Source of the DNA: Planctomycetota bacterium
Lineage (GTDB): Bacteria > Planctomycetota > UBA1135 > GCA-002686595
DNA length: 64,000 bases
Reading direction: 5' to 3'
Assembly: GCA_029259635.1 (NCBI GenBank)
Contig: JAJDEU010000043.1
Location: forward strand, 1 to 64,000
In this document: positions 1 through 7,917 of the stretch, piece after piece
How positions within the stretch are numbered: position 1 is the first letter of the stretch
Layout of the letters: every line of letters starts with the position of its first letter
Notes under the pieces: model-generated
The model's input: the letters and a program-made list of their open reading frames with translations, nothing else
Database searches by the model: none
What the model was told of the DNA's origin: nothing
Program-made: the position numbers and the translations under genes

Positions 1-1269
1 GACGGCAAGCCGCTCAACGATTGTCCCGCTGTAGGGCGCCCGAACAAACAAGGTGGCCGAGCTGTCTTGCTCGGTAGAGATAGTCTCGACCTCGTCAGGA
101 GTGAAGCCGTAGTTGAGGAGCCTCTGTCTGGTAGTGCTGAGTGTTAGCTCCGCCGTGGCGCACGCCGCATCAGCCTCTTGGACTTCCTTGTCGGAAGAAA
201 TTTTCTTCTCCGCCAATCGCCGTTCGCGCTTGCAGTCAACCTCTTTGAGGTTCAGGTCAACGACTGCGGAGATGTATGAGGCCTTTGCACCTGCAACATC
301 TGCGGAGTGCAGCTCGAGCAACAGGTCTCCGGTCTCAACCTCTGCGCCAACGTCTACGAGCACGCGACGCAAGAGACCCGAGGCCAATGGTGTGATGCGC
401 GCGAGTTCGTTCTGGTTGTAGGTGACCTCGCACAGGGCAGAAACGCTGGCCTGCGCATCGGTCGCGCGGGCTGGGACGGTCTCGATGCCAGCCTTGGCTG
501 CGGAATGGAGCGACTCGAAGCGCACCTTGAGGTCGTCTCCGGGAGAAAGTCCGGCCGAGAGCTGTGGCTGGCAAATACCGCACTCGGTCTCGGGGACTCG
601 GTGCTCGTTGCAAAACAGCTCGGAACCGCCACCAACGGGCGGCGTAGCGCGGGAACTCTTCTCGTCCCCCTTTTCGTCGGGCTCCTCTAGGTCAGGGCGG
701 CAAAGGTGGCATTCGTCTTCATAGAGCCCGTGCTCTTCGCAATACGGACGGCCCTTCTCCTCGAGTTGCGGCTGGCATTGCCAGCAACGGTCCTCGTAGC
801 GGCTGTGCTCCTTGCACCACAGTCGTTTCGTATCACGTTTGGCGGAGTCGCAGATAAAGCACGTCTCGCCCGAAGTCCCATGGTCGTGAGCAGCGCCGGC
901 GCCGCCTCCCGATTCGGTTTCGGCAGAAGCTTTGAGTTCCGGGTGGCAAAGGTGGCACTCGTCCTCGTAAAGCCCGTGCTCTTCGCAGTAGAGTCGCCCC
1001 TTCTCTTCGAGCTGCGGCTGGCAGAGCCAGCAGCGGTCTTCGTAGCGATTGTGCTCCTGGCACCAGAGTCGCCCTGCTTCGCGCTTGGCGGTGTCGCAGA
1101 TGAAGCACGTCTCTCCTTCAGACTCGTGGCTGTGAGCAATGGCGGAAACATTTGGCTCAGGTGCGTTCGATTCGGAAATCGGTTCGCTACAAGCTGCGAA
1201 CAAGGAATGCGCTAGGAGAAGGGCGAAGAGTACGCCGACATTTCGCGCTTGGGCAAATTTGAGAGCCAT
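1..1269 (-). CDS. RND/CzcB-type efflux adaptor lipoprotein with amplified Cys-rich N-terminus (3' part cut by window edge)
   Basis: Reading frame open from ATG to the window edge (423 codons seen, C-terminus missing). Residues 1-27 form a signal peptide ending in a lipobox-like LFAAC (Cys27, with Phe at -3 rather than the usual Leu). Residues 55-233 contain 19 cysteines: two copies of a module starting CFICD (C55/C58 and C137/C140), each followed by two C-x-E-H-x6-C-x2-C units, and a fifth such unit at 220-233. Residues about 280-423 look like the biotinyl-lipoyl and helical hairpin parts of HlyD/CusB/CzcB membrane fusion proteins (hydrophobic beta region, then charged helices, then FVRAPYSGTIVE). 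Family knowledge: such adaptors link an inner-membrane RND pump to an outer-membrane channel, and CzcB-like proteins often carry one Cys/His metal-binding unit. The ArsR sensor lies 45 bp upstream on the same strand. Heavy-metal efflux is the inference; the metal is unknown. Confidence 0.8.
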   Translation of the reverse strand, partial: MALKFAQARNVGVLFALLLAHSLFAACSEPISESNAPEPNVSAIAHSHESEGETCFICDTAKREAGRLWCQEHNRYEDRCWLCQPQLEEKGRLYCEEHGLYEDECHLCHPELKASAETESGGGAGAAHDHGTSGETCFICDSAKRDTKRLWCKEHSRYEDRCWQCQPQLEEKGRPYCEEHGLYEDECHLCRPDLEEPDEKGDEKSSRATPPVGGGSELFCNEHRVPETECGICQPQLSAGLSPGDDLKVRFESLHSAAKAGIETVPARATDAQASVSALCEVTYNQNELARITPLASGLLRRVLVDVGAEVETGDLLLELHSADVAGAKASYISAVVDLNLKEVDCKRERRLAEKKISSDKEVQEADAACATAELTLSTTRQRLLNYGFTPDEVETISTEQDSSATLFVRAPYSGTIVERLAV

Positions 1270-1314
1270 AGTGAAACTCCTCGTATCTAGAGAGTTCGAA
1301 GGAAGGGGCAACAA

Positions 1315-1710
1315 CTAGCTCACCGCCGCGAGTTTTTTGTAAACGCCCTTGGCCAGCTTGAGCCAGTGCGTGTCGGCCAATTGGTAATAGGCAAGCTTGC
1401 CGTCGACGCGGAACTCAACGGCTCCGAGGTTGCGAAGCTCGCGAAGCACCTGCGAGGTCCCGGACATCGAGATACCGAGCACCTCTCGGAGGTCGCAAAC
1501 ACAAAGTTCCCGCCCGTCGAGAGCCGTCAGTACGCGCAGTCGGTTCGGGTTCGCCAGGACACGGAATGCGTCCGCAGCTCTTTGCAGTTCTCTTTCCGAC
1601 GGGAGAGATGCTCGAGCCCGTTCGACCTTCTTGGGATCGACAAGCTCGGCCTCACAAACGCCCTCGCGGGCTCTGGCGGGTCGTTTCGTATTGGACTTTC
1701 GATTCATCAT
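1315..1710 (-). CDS. ArsR/SmtB-family metal-responsive repressor (CadC-like)
   Basis: 131 residues with a winged helix centred on residues 45-125. The segment RVLANPNRLRVLTAL is the usual ArsR helix, and ELCVCDL (Cys70, Cys72) is the metal-binding motif at the start of the recognition region in ArsR/CadC/SmtB sensors. An additional Cys19 in the N-terminal arm recalls the alpha3N site of CadC, where arm cysteines complete the site. Family knowledge: these repressors leave DNA when they bind Cd, Pb, Zn or As. The gene is directly upstream of the efflux adaptor on the same strand, so the pair is most simply a sensor-efflux operon. ATGATG gives two adjacent start choices; the first is taken. Metal specificity cannot be read from sequence alone. 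Confidence 0.88.
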   Translation of the reverse strand: MMNRKSNTKRPARAREGVCEAELVDPKKVERARASLPSERELQRAADAFRVLANPNRLRVLTALDGRELCVCDLREVLGISMSGTSQVLRELRNLGAVEFRVDGKLAYYQLADTHWLKLAKGVYKKLAAVS

Positions 1711-1713
1711 TTC

Positions 1714-1744
1714 AGTATATGCTTCATCGTTCCGGTTATCGCAA
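1714..1744 (-). promoter_or_regulatory. candidate promoter of the arsR-efflux operon
   Basis: On the minus strand a good -10 box TATACT lies four bases before the first ATG of the ArsR gene, with a weak -35 (TTGCGA) 19 bases further up. If used, the transcript would be almost leaderless. The spacing is long, so this is tentative; no clear ArsR-type dyad was recognised. Confidence 0.3.
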
Positions 1745-2371
1745 CCCCTTTAGCCAAAAACTGCTCCCCATGCTCTACACCCCTGAATCTTCCAATAGGA
1801 GCGGTGCCCTTGCGTCCATCCTTAGATCGCCGTTTGCGTGATTCCTGCTCCTCACCGGGGCCACCGTCCGCCGCTCGCGATTTCAAATGCTCCTTCGCTT
1901 CTACGTTCGGAACCGCCTGGGCTGTCTTCTGGCAACCCGAACTAGAAGCCAGCAACTTCGAGAACACGGCACATTCGCATCACCCCCCGACAACATTGGG
2001 TCGGGAAGGACCCATCGGGGTGGGCCGGCTTCCTGACCTCCAGGAGCGCAGTTCTGAGCGCACAGCGGCAATCACGGGGAAGCGCGGAAATCCCAGGTGT
2101 TTGCAAATGCGTGGTTTCGAGACGGTGTTTCCCCCACGCGAGTCCGGAGTCCTTCCAAGCTGAGCCGTCGAGAGCTATCGTCGTTGACGGTCCGAACGCC
2201 GGACTGCGCTTATCGACGAGGGTCTACCTCCGAAAAGCAGGAAGCCGCCCCGTCTGCCAAGACTTCAGGGCGGCTCCTTCGCCGGGCGCGTTCACAATCA
2301 CGTGCCGCAGAGGGCCGCGCCTAGCGAAGGTAATTCTAGCGCCCCACTCCGGCCTTTCCAATGGAGCCGCG
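1745..2371. other. intergenic stretch in the island, no convincing gene
   Basis: Open frames exist on both strands, including one that would overlap the ArsR start by 4 bases, but none has a recognisable domain, signal or good ribosome site. The frame of the following gene is open well upstream of its likely start, which probably reflects GC-rich sequence. I see no repeat of the tRNA-Thr 3' end here. Confidence 0.5.
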
Positions 2372-3394
2372 ATGGGAGAGTCAGGTCGTCCTGAAGATGG
2401 GGCAGCTCAAGCTAGAGTTCATTCGCTGGAATCGAAATTTCATGATCTCGCGAATAGCAGGATTGCTCGAGAAGCGGATGAAGAACTGCTCACAGTTCAA
2501 AGGGAAGCGTATGCCGCGCTAGTTGAATGCGCGAAATTCCTGCTTCCCCAGAAGCCCAAATCCCGATCGCTCGACCGGATGAAACCGGCTCGAATTCGAC
2601 GCAGGTTGCAGTACTTCGACCGGGAGGATGGATGGGCCGACGAGTGGGATGCACCCCCACCCAAAAAGAGCGAGCTGGAGAAAGCGTGGCCTGCCGCGAA
2701 TCCAGCGATCGCGCATCGTTGGGTCGTACTCGGATGGCTGCCCACAGTAGGACCGGTCCGGCGAGCGCTCGGTAGATTCGGGGTTGAAGCATTCGAACCA
2801 GCTAGTCCGGTTCACGATGTCGTTCGAACCCTCTACTTGCGGCTCTTCGACGAGGAAGAACGCGAGTCGACTCTGAAGGAGGTGGAGGATGGACTAATGC
2901 GCCTCCGCTCCAAATTAGCCCCAGGCGACGCGCTACCGTGGAACTTCTTCTACGTGCTCGCGAAGCAAATTGGCACCAAACGGCGCTCCTCTTCGATTGC
3001 CAGCATCGGCGAGTCTTCGGAATCAGATTCGGCGCAACCAATTGGGGTTGGCGTTGACCGACTCGAAGTCGTAGCCGGGGATAACGGCTCAATTGCGATC
3101 ACTCGCCTGGTAGAGAATGGTCCGCTCCTAGATCAATACACGATTAGTCGAGAGCAGCTCGTCCGGTTGTTCACAATAGTGAGCTCAAGGCCGGGCGAAT
3201 TCTGGGACTGGAGAGAGGTCGAACAAGAGTGGGCCGTTCTGACGAACTGGAAGTCTCTCATCAAGATTTCGACGATTAGGCGATACGGGCGCGACCTGCG
3301 CGACGCGCTGATGCCCGTGGGCTTCACCAAGTATTGGCGCTATTCATCCGATTCGGTCGGCTGGTTTCCGCCATCTCCGCCTGCGGACAAGTGA
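2372..3394 (+). CDS. hypothetical protein of the genomic island
   Basis: About 340 residues from the ATG of MGESGRPEDG; the frame is open 87 codons further upstream, but that part is compositionally odd and has no convincing start, so the internal Met is preferred. No signal peptide or membrane segment. The protein is mixed alpha/beta with many Trp and Arg, an N-terminal helical part (residues 10-60), a Ser-rich linker near 215-230 and a C-terminal region (ISREQLVRLFTIVSS followed by a Trp-rich helix pair and RRYGRDLRDAL) that could be a winged-helix-like fold. I do not recognise a family. It sits between the metal operon and the integrase operon, so it is plausibly island cargo or a mobility-associated protein. 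Confidence 0.55.
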   Translation: MGESGRPEDGAAQARVHSLESKFHDLANSRIAREADEELLTVQREAYAALVECAKFLLPQKPKSRSLDRMKPARIRRRLQYFDREDGWADEWDAPPPKKSELEKAWPAANPAIAHRWVVLGWLPTVGPVRRALGRFGVEAFEPASPVHDVVRTLYLRLFDEEERESTLKEVEDGLMRLRSKLAPGDALPWNFFYVLAKQIGTKRRSSSIASIGESSESDSAQPIGVGVDRLEVVAGDNGSIAITRLVENGPLLDQYTISREQLVRLFTIVSSRPGEFWDWREVEQEWAVLTNWKSLIKISTIRRYGRDLRDALMPVGFTKYWRYSSDSVGWFPPSPPADK

Positions 3395-3399
3395 GATCC

Positions 3400-3411
3400 A
3401 TCCATATGGAT
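3400..3411. promoter_or_regulatory. perfect 12-bp palindrome, possible operator
   Basis: ATCCATATGGAT is self-complementary and lies 82 bp before the first HTH gene of the integrase operon, just after the stop of the previous gene. A degenerate copy (ATCCA) flanks it on each side within 25 bp. A dimeric HTH protein from the adjacent operon could bind it; this is inference. Confidence 0.3.
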
Positions 3412-3493
3412 AAATGGGCCATCCAAACTTCATCCAGCAATGGGGTAGAGAACTAACCCACCGTCCGGCGACGAATTTGGAGACCGACTCCCC

Positions 3494-3712
3494 ATGAAAT
3501 TCCCTATCTCAACAGGTCAAGCAGCCCGATTGCTCGACACCACCGAACCTCGATTGTCCGATGTCGTCAGGCGAGGCAAGATTCGGCCAGAGCCTACCGT
3601 TCTAGCTGGACGGCGACTCTGGGAGCGAGCTCACCTGCTCTGCGCGGCTCGAGTACTTGGCTTTTCCGCTAAGACTCTAGATACCCGACTCGAAAAGGAG
3701 CCTCGAAGATGA
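3494..3712 (+). CDS. small MerR/excisionase-like HTH protein
   Basis: 72 residues. The N-terminus (STGQAARLLDTTEPRLSDVVRRGKI) has the spacing of a MerR/AlpA-like winged helix in which the first helix-turn-helix is followed by a basic wing; the rest (RRLWERAHLLCAARVLG) resembles the second half of such domains. Its stop overlaps the next start by four bases (ATGA), so the two are probably translationally coupled. Small HTH proteins next to tyrosine integrases usually act as recombination directionality factors or as repressors of the integrase operon. Which role applies here cannot be told from the sequence. Confidence 0.6.
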   Translation: MKFPISTGQAARLLDTTEPRLSDVVRRGKIRPEPTVLAGRRLWERAHLLCAARVLGFSAKTLDTRLEKEPRR

Positions 3713-4050
3713 GCGGCCACGATTTCTCGAGCCTGCTTAGGAACGAGCTGGCTCAAGCGGCAGCAGACGTGATTCTGCCAATCCTTCGCGAAGCCAAGGA
3801 TGAGCTGGTAGCCGAAATTCGAGCCGCCGCTCGCGCTTCACAAGAGCGACGAGGTACTGCGCCTACTCAACTCATGACGGTCTCCGAAGTCGCGGAGGAG
3901 TGGAATGTCTCGGATCGAACCGTGCGCCGCCGAATCAAGGATGGCCACCTCGAATCGATCCGCAAAGGCAGCCTGGTTAGGCTTCGACGCGAGGACGTTG
4001 CTAGCTTCTTCTCCAACTCACCAGAACAGCAGAATCAGAGGACATCATGA
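3709..4050 (+). CDS. excisionase-family HTH DNA-binding protein
   Basis: 113 residues. The C-terminal half (residues 50-105) matches the helix_turn_helix_17/excisionase pattern: MTVSEVAEEWNVSDRTVRRRI, a basic stretch KDGHLESIRKGS, then LVRLRREDVASFF. The N-terminal half is a predicted amphipathic helix rich in Ala and Glu that may serve dimerisation. It overlaps both neighbours by four bases (ATGA), placing it between another HTH protein and the integrase in one translation-coupled unit. Family knowledge: such proteins bend att DNA for excision or act as transcriptional regulators. Confidence 0.72.
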   Translation: MSGHDFSSLLRNELAQAAADVILPILREAKDELVAEIRAAARASQERRGTAPTQLMTVSEVAEEWNVSDRTVRRRIKDGHLESIRKGSLVRLRREDVASFFSNSPEQQNQRTS

Positions 4051-5573
4051 AAGGCAGAGGACTTGGACCCGGGAAAATCCGACGTGTGCGACGAGCGGGA
4101 GGATTTGTCTATCGGCTCGACTGGACCGACGCGGATGGAAAAAGGCACCGCGAGTCCGTAGGTACGGATAGGCGGACCGCGGAACAGATTCGAAATAAGC
4201 GCATGCGAGAACGCGATCTAAGAATGGCCGGCTTGAGCCAGGAGGTGAATCAGGAACGGTCCTTGTCCGATCTTCGTCATAGCTACATGACCGATCTGGC
4301 GAGCCGAACCTGCGAGGCGCACACGGAACGCACGCGAGGTTGTCTTGAGCGAGTACTCACTTTTCTAGGAGTCAGAAGCGTTCGGGAGCTGATGCCTGAG
4401 GCCGTTCTCGAATACCGCCGGAGCAGGCAACGTGCTGACATCGCGCATCGAACAATCAATAAGGAAGTCGGCTCCTTGAAGGCCATGCTCGGGTGGGCCG
4501 CAGGATGCGGGCTCATCGCGCAAAACCCTCTCGCGGCTCTTTCGCGTTTGCCTGAAGGAGCGACCTACCAGAAGCACCACCGCCGGGACCTGTCCGAGGA
4601 AGAGCTTCAGAAGCTCGTCACCGCATCCAGAGTGGAGGACCAAGTAGGACACGAGCGATGTGCCGCAATTCGCACGATTCGGGGCGGAACCCGCGGTCCA
4701 GGCTATGCCAAGAAACCCCATTCACTCCGGGTTCCACAAACTCCGATGTGGATCACGCTCATCGAAACGGGAATTCGATGGAGCGAATTGAGTCGTTTGG
4801 TCTGGGGCGATTTTGACTCTTCTCGACCGCAGCTAACGCTTCAAGCCGCAAACACAAAGTCTCGACGAAGTAGACCGATCCCCCTTCGAACCGCGCTCGC
4901 TGATGAGCTTGTCGCGCTGAGGGTGTTGCATCATCGCCTGCTCGACAGATTGCCAAGAGCGGACGAGCCCATCTTTCTCTCCCCAATGGGAAAGCGATGG
5001 AAGCAGCGACGCAATGCGCTCGCCAACCTTCGACGCCTGCTCACAAGTGCAGGGATTCCGAGGAAGGACGACCGCGGAAGGGTTGTCGATATTCACGCTC
5101 TCCGACACACATGCGGGACAAGGCACGCCCGCGGCCGCAGTCCTCTCCAGAATACTCAGAAGCTCCTCGGCCACAGTGATCCGAAACTAACAGCGTCGAC
5201 CTACTCGCACATCGAGGGAGATGACCTTCGAGCGGACGTCGAGGGTCTCCCGTCGCTTGAACCCGTGGTCCGCATCGAAACGCATTTGAAAGCCGTGGGT
5301 GCGGAAGGATCCTCTCCATCCGGCAGCAAATTGGCACGAGCGATTAGCGAGCAGGAACCCGCAAAAGACGCAGCGGCTCTAACTGCCTCCCCCACCGAAT
5401 CTAACGGTTGGGGCCAGAGGCGGGAATTGAACCCGCAACATCTGCTTTACGAAAGCAGTGCTCTACCATTGAGCTACTCTGGCAATGGTCCGAGGAGTTG
5501 CCGCGCAGAGCTGGTCGTGACCAGCGAGCGCGCGGCTCTCGGTGAAGAGAGACTCTTCTTTGTTGGCGAGTAG
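4047..5573 (+). CDS. tyrosine recombinase / integrase running through tRNA-Thr
   Basis: 508 residues. Residues 1-60 are a basic arm-binding-like region, 70-165 a SAM-like core-binding domain (ending NPLAALSRLPEG), and 180-390 the catalytic domain. The catalytic set is visible: Arg244 in ETGIRWSEL, Lys271, His350 and Arg353 in HALRHT, His376 in LLGHSDP and the nucleophile Tyr386 in STYSHIEG. An insert of about 30 residues (200-232) precedes the Arg helix. There is no stop after the catalytic domain: residues about 456-479 are simply the antisense of tRNA-Thr, and translation stops 90 bp beyond the tRNA. The natural C-terminus in the excised element would therefore differ. The orientation, with int reading toward the 3' end of the tRNA, is typical of an element integrated at a tRNA gene. 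Confidence 0.9.
   Translation: MKGRGLGPGKIRRVRRAGGFVYRLDWTDADGKRHRESVGTDRRTAEQIRNKRMRERDLRMAGLSQEVNQERSLSDLRHSYMTDLASRTCEAHTERTRGCLERVLTFLGVRSVRELMPEAVLEYRRSRQRADIAHRTINKEVGSLKAMLGWAAGCGLIAQNPLAALSRLPEGATYQKHHRRDLSEEELQKLVTASRVEDQVGHERCAAIRTIRGGTRGPGYAKKPHSLRVPQTPMWITLIETGIRWSELSRLVWGDFDSSRPQLTLQAANTKSRRSRPIPLRTALADELVALRVLHHRLLDRLPRADEPIFLSPMGKRWKQRRNALANLRRLLTSAGIPRKDDRGRVVDIHALRHTCGTRHARGRSPLQNTQKLLGHSDPKLTASTYSHIEGDDLRADVEGLPSLEPVVRIETHLKAVGAEGSSPSGSKLARAISEQEPAKDAAALTASPTESNGWGQRRELNPQHLLYESSALPLSYSGNGPRSCRAELVVTSERAALGEERLFFVGE
5412..5483 (-). tRNA. tRNA-Thr(CGU)
   Basis: Complete cloverleaf: acceptor GCCAGAG/CTCTGGC, D stem GCTC/GAGC, anticodon stem CTGCT/AGCAG with loop TTCGTAA (anticodon CGT), five-base variable loop and T arm GCGGG-TTCAATT-CCCGC. 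A C precedes an encoded CCA end at 5409-5411; C at the discriminator position is uncommon. The integrase gene runs antisense through it, so it is the likely attachment site of the island. Confidence 0.95.
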
Positions 5574-5576
5574 GAT

Positions 5577-7670
5577 CTACTCTGAGGCGCTTGAACGCAA
5601 GCCGCTCAAGACGCTAGCTCGCGTCTCCGCGTCGAGTTCGAGTCGGCCCAAGGCCGTTGCTGCCGACATGCGCAACTTTGCGGAATCCGCTTGGGTCGCC
5701 GTTTCGAGAATCGCTGCGGTCGTCTCTTGGCCAGCCGAGCCGGTCCGAGTGAAGATGCCGGTGAGCGCCTTCGCCGCGGCGACACGCGCTCCCTCGGATC
5801 GGTTGCTATCGGTCAGGACGGCGGTCACCTCGGTGACAACGGTTCCGTCTCCACAGCGACCGAGCGCGGTCAACAGCGGAACCAAAACCTCGTCGTTCCC
5901 TCCGAGTGCTGCCGCCAATCGCCCTTGAGTCTTCGAGAGGTCGGAGACGGGCGACGCGGAGAGATCGGCCAAGAGCTGTGCCGAGCGAACCGCGAGTCCT
6001 TGCGCGCGCGCGCGGTCACCGGTCATCTCACCGGAGAGCGCATCGTCGAAGGCCGAGAGGTCGCTGGTCGTTACAACGCCACTGGTCCAGTCGCCGTACA
6101 AGTCAGAAGCCTCATCCGCGTCGTCCGCGACGACGAGCAGGCTCACGGATTCCATTCGAGCGTCCGCACGAAGGTCGCCAAAGACCTGATGAGCGGTCAA
6201 ACCGGCCGGCATGTCCGAGACGATGATCAAGTCGAAGCCGGGAGCGCGGCGGATGGCTGCCAATCCGACGGCGGCCGAACTCCACGCCCGAACCAAAACA
6301 CCGCGACCTTCAAGCTCATTGCGAAGCACGTTCACGCGCTGCTCGTTGTCGTCGATGATGGCAGCGACTTGCATGATCTTTCGACCGGCGGAGTGCGAGA
6401 GCGCTTCCACCGCGTCGGTGTCGGCGGCCTTGCCGGTTCGCAGGGCGATGTGTCCTAGCGCGAGTGCCGCTTCGGATGCCACAGCACCGCGCGCGCTGAG
6501 TGCGCGCTGAAGCGAGCCCGTACGCTCCGTACCCGTGTCGCCCAGCAATCGGCAGAGCACCGCAGCGGCGGTCTCATCCGAGATATCGAGCGCACGACCA
6601 AGGGCCATGTCCAAGGCATCGCTACCCGCGGCCGATGCGGCCAGAAGACTTGCGGAGACGGCCGCTTCGTTGTCACCAACATCCACGCCCGCTGCGGAAC
6701 GAGTTTCCAGAGCGCCAGCCTGCGCAGCAGCGGATTCGGCGATTCCAACACGCGCAGCGAGGTTGTTCGGATCGATCACGAGCGCTTCGTAATAAGCGGC
6801 CTCGGCGAGCTTGTCGTCGTACAAGTAGGCCGGTGTGCCGCTCTTCACGAGCGAGCGGTCCCAAGACCAAACCACGCTCGAGCGCATGCCCGGACCGACG
6901 ACCTTCGGATCCGTACCGCGATAGAGATCGCCCTGAATCAAGTAACCCGCAACAGCGTCACTGTTTCCGCCGACGCGACTCAAGGCGTTCGCTGCGGCTT
7001 TCGCCACACCGCCGTCACCGTCACCCGTTGCGGCCGCCGCAAGAGCGGGAACGGCACGAGAGTCACCGATGTAACCGAGGGTGTAAGCGATCTGACGGCG
7101 CAAGAACGCGTCTTCGCTCTTCAAGCATTGAATCAGGGGCAAGACCACGCTGCTGCCCATTTCGGTGAGCGCATGAATGGCGAGAACTCGGCGATCACCA
7201 TCGACCTGATCGGAGAGAATCGGAACCATCGCGGGCACGGCGAACTCACCATGTTGCGATCCGAGAGTGATGATGGCTTTGCGACGCGCAATGGCGTCGG
7301 TGCCAAAAACATCATTGAGAAGTGCGTCGACGGCGTCGGCGTCATCGCGGCGTTCTTCACGACCGGCGCTGGCGAGATCCATCAGGCGCTTGCCGATCAG
7401 TTCGAACCGTCCGCTCTCGGCGAGCAGGTCCAACCAGACGTCGTGACTGGTGCTCTTCCAAAGCTCGTAAGCAGCTTCGTGACTCGGGTCCATCGCGAGA
7501 ACCGATTGGAACTCTGCGAGTGCAGCTTCGCGGTCGCCGGAGCGAAGGAGCGCGACGCCTTGATCGAAGGTCTCCCGCAAATCGGACTGGGCAACAGCCA
7601 CGGCCGGAAGGAGGAGAAGAGATGCGATCAGGGTGGTCAGCCTACCCGGGCGGCTACGGAGGAGGGTCAT
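5577..7670 (-). CDS. exported TPR/HEAT-repeat protein with an embedded receiver-like domain
   Basis: 697 residues with a signal peptide (TLIASLLLLPAVAVAQ, residues 12-28, cleavage after AVA). Residues 30-65 form a TPR unit; 125-235 are HEAT repeats (RRKAIITLGSQ, RRVLAIHALTEMG, LRRQIAYTLGYIGD); 285-312 a second TPR; 365-430 and 590-690 more HEAT-like helices. Between them, residues 434-545 look like a response-regulator receiver: an IIDDNEQ acidic start (D440, D441), a hydrophobic strand with IIVSDMPAG (D486) and a final strand, but the conserved Lys is not evident. HEAT/TPR repeats are protein-binding scaffolds. A receiver-like fold behind a signal peptide is unusual, since phosphorelay receivers act in the cytoplasm; it is probably a structural relic. 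Function unknown. Confidence 0.75.
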   Translation of the reverse strand: MTLLRSRPGRLTTLIASLLLLPAVAVAQSDLRETFDQGVALLRSGDREAALAEFQSVLAMDPSHEAAYELWKSTSHDVWLDLLAESGRFELIGKRLMDLASAGREERRDDADAVDALLNDVFGTDAIARRKAIITLGSQHGEFAVPAMVPILSDQVDGDRRVLAIHALTEMGSSVVLPLIQCLKSEDAFLRRQIAYTLGYIGDSRAVPALAAAATGDGDGGVAKAAANALSRVGGNSDAVAGYLIQGDLYRGTDPKVVGPGMRSSVVWSWDRSLVKSGTPAYLYDDKLAEAAYYEALVIDPNNLAARVGIAESAAAQAGALETRSAAGVDVGDNEAAVSASLLAASAAGSDALDMALGRALDISDETAAAVLCRLLGDTGTERTGSLQRALSARGAVASEAALALGHIALRTGKAADTDAVEALSHSAGRKIMQVAAIIDDNEQRVNVLRNELEGRGVLVRAWSSAAVGLAAIRRAPGFDLIIVSDMPAGLTAHQVFGDLRADARMESVSLLVVADDADEASDLYGDWTSGVVTTSDLSAFDDALSGEMTGDRARAQGLAVRSAQLLADLSASPVSDLSKTQGRLAAALGGNDEVLVPLLTALGRCGDGTVVTEVTAVLTDSNRSEGARVAAAKALTGIFTRTGSAGQETTAAILETATQADSAKLRMSAATALGRLELDAETRASVLSGLRSSASE

Positions 7671-7917
7671 GCCGAAGTCCTGTGGAGTGAAACGGAAGCG
7701 GAGGTCCCGGGGAGCTGGTCTCGCTCATCTCGAGCGAAGTTCCAAAACCCTTGTCGGAACGATGGTTGCGGGATCATAGCGGGGCTAGGTGAGGGGTCAA
7801 GCCAAAGGCCACGGAGAGTGCCGTTCTACAGGCCTTGAGAGCCCCTATCCCCCCTGGAGCGCGCGGCTACAGAGCGGTGCTCTCCCCGAGCCTCGATCGA
7901 GTCCATCGGACCCAAAC

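Larger units (their letters stand above)
1..5483. mobile_element. right end of a probable tRNA-Thr-integrated genomic island
   Basis: The integrase operon abuts and overlaps the 3' end of tRNA-Thr, the classic attB position for tyrosine integrases. The right att core must lie within or next to the tRNA 3' half. I searched the sequence left of it by eye for a second copy of the tRNA 3' end and found none, so the other end is probably outside the window or diverged. The metal operon and the unknown protein would then be cargo. Extent is inferred. Confidence 0.45.

Noticed and set aside
1745-3493. Search for a left attachment site copying the tRNA-Thr 3' end
   Set aside because: No matching stretch was found by eye, so the left end of the element was not placed.
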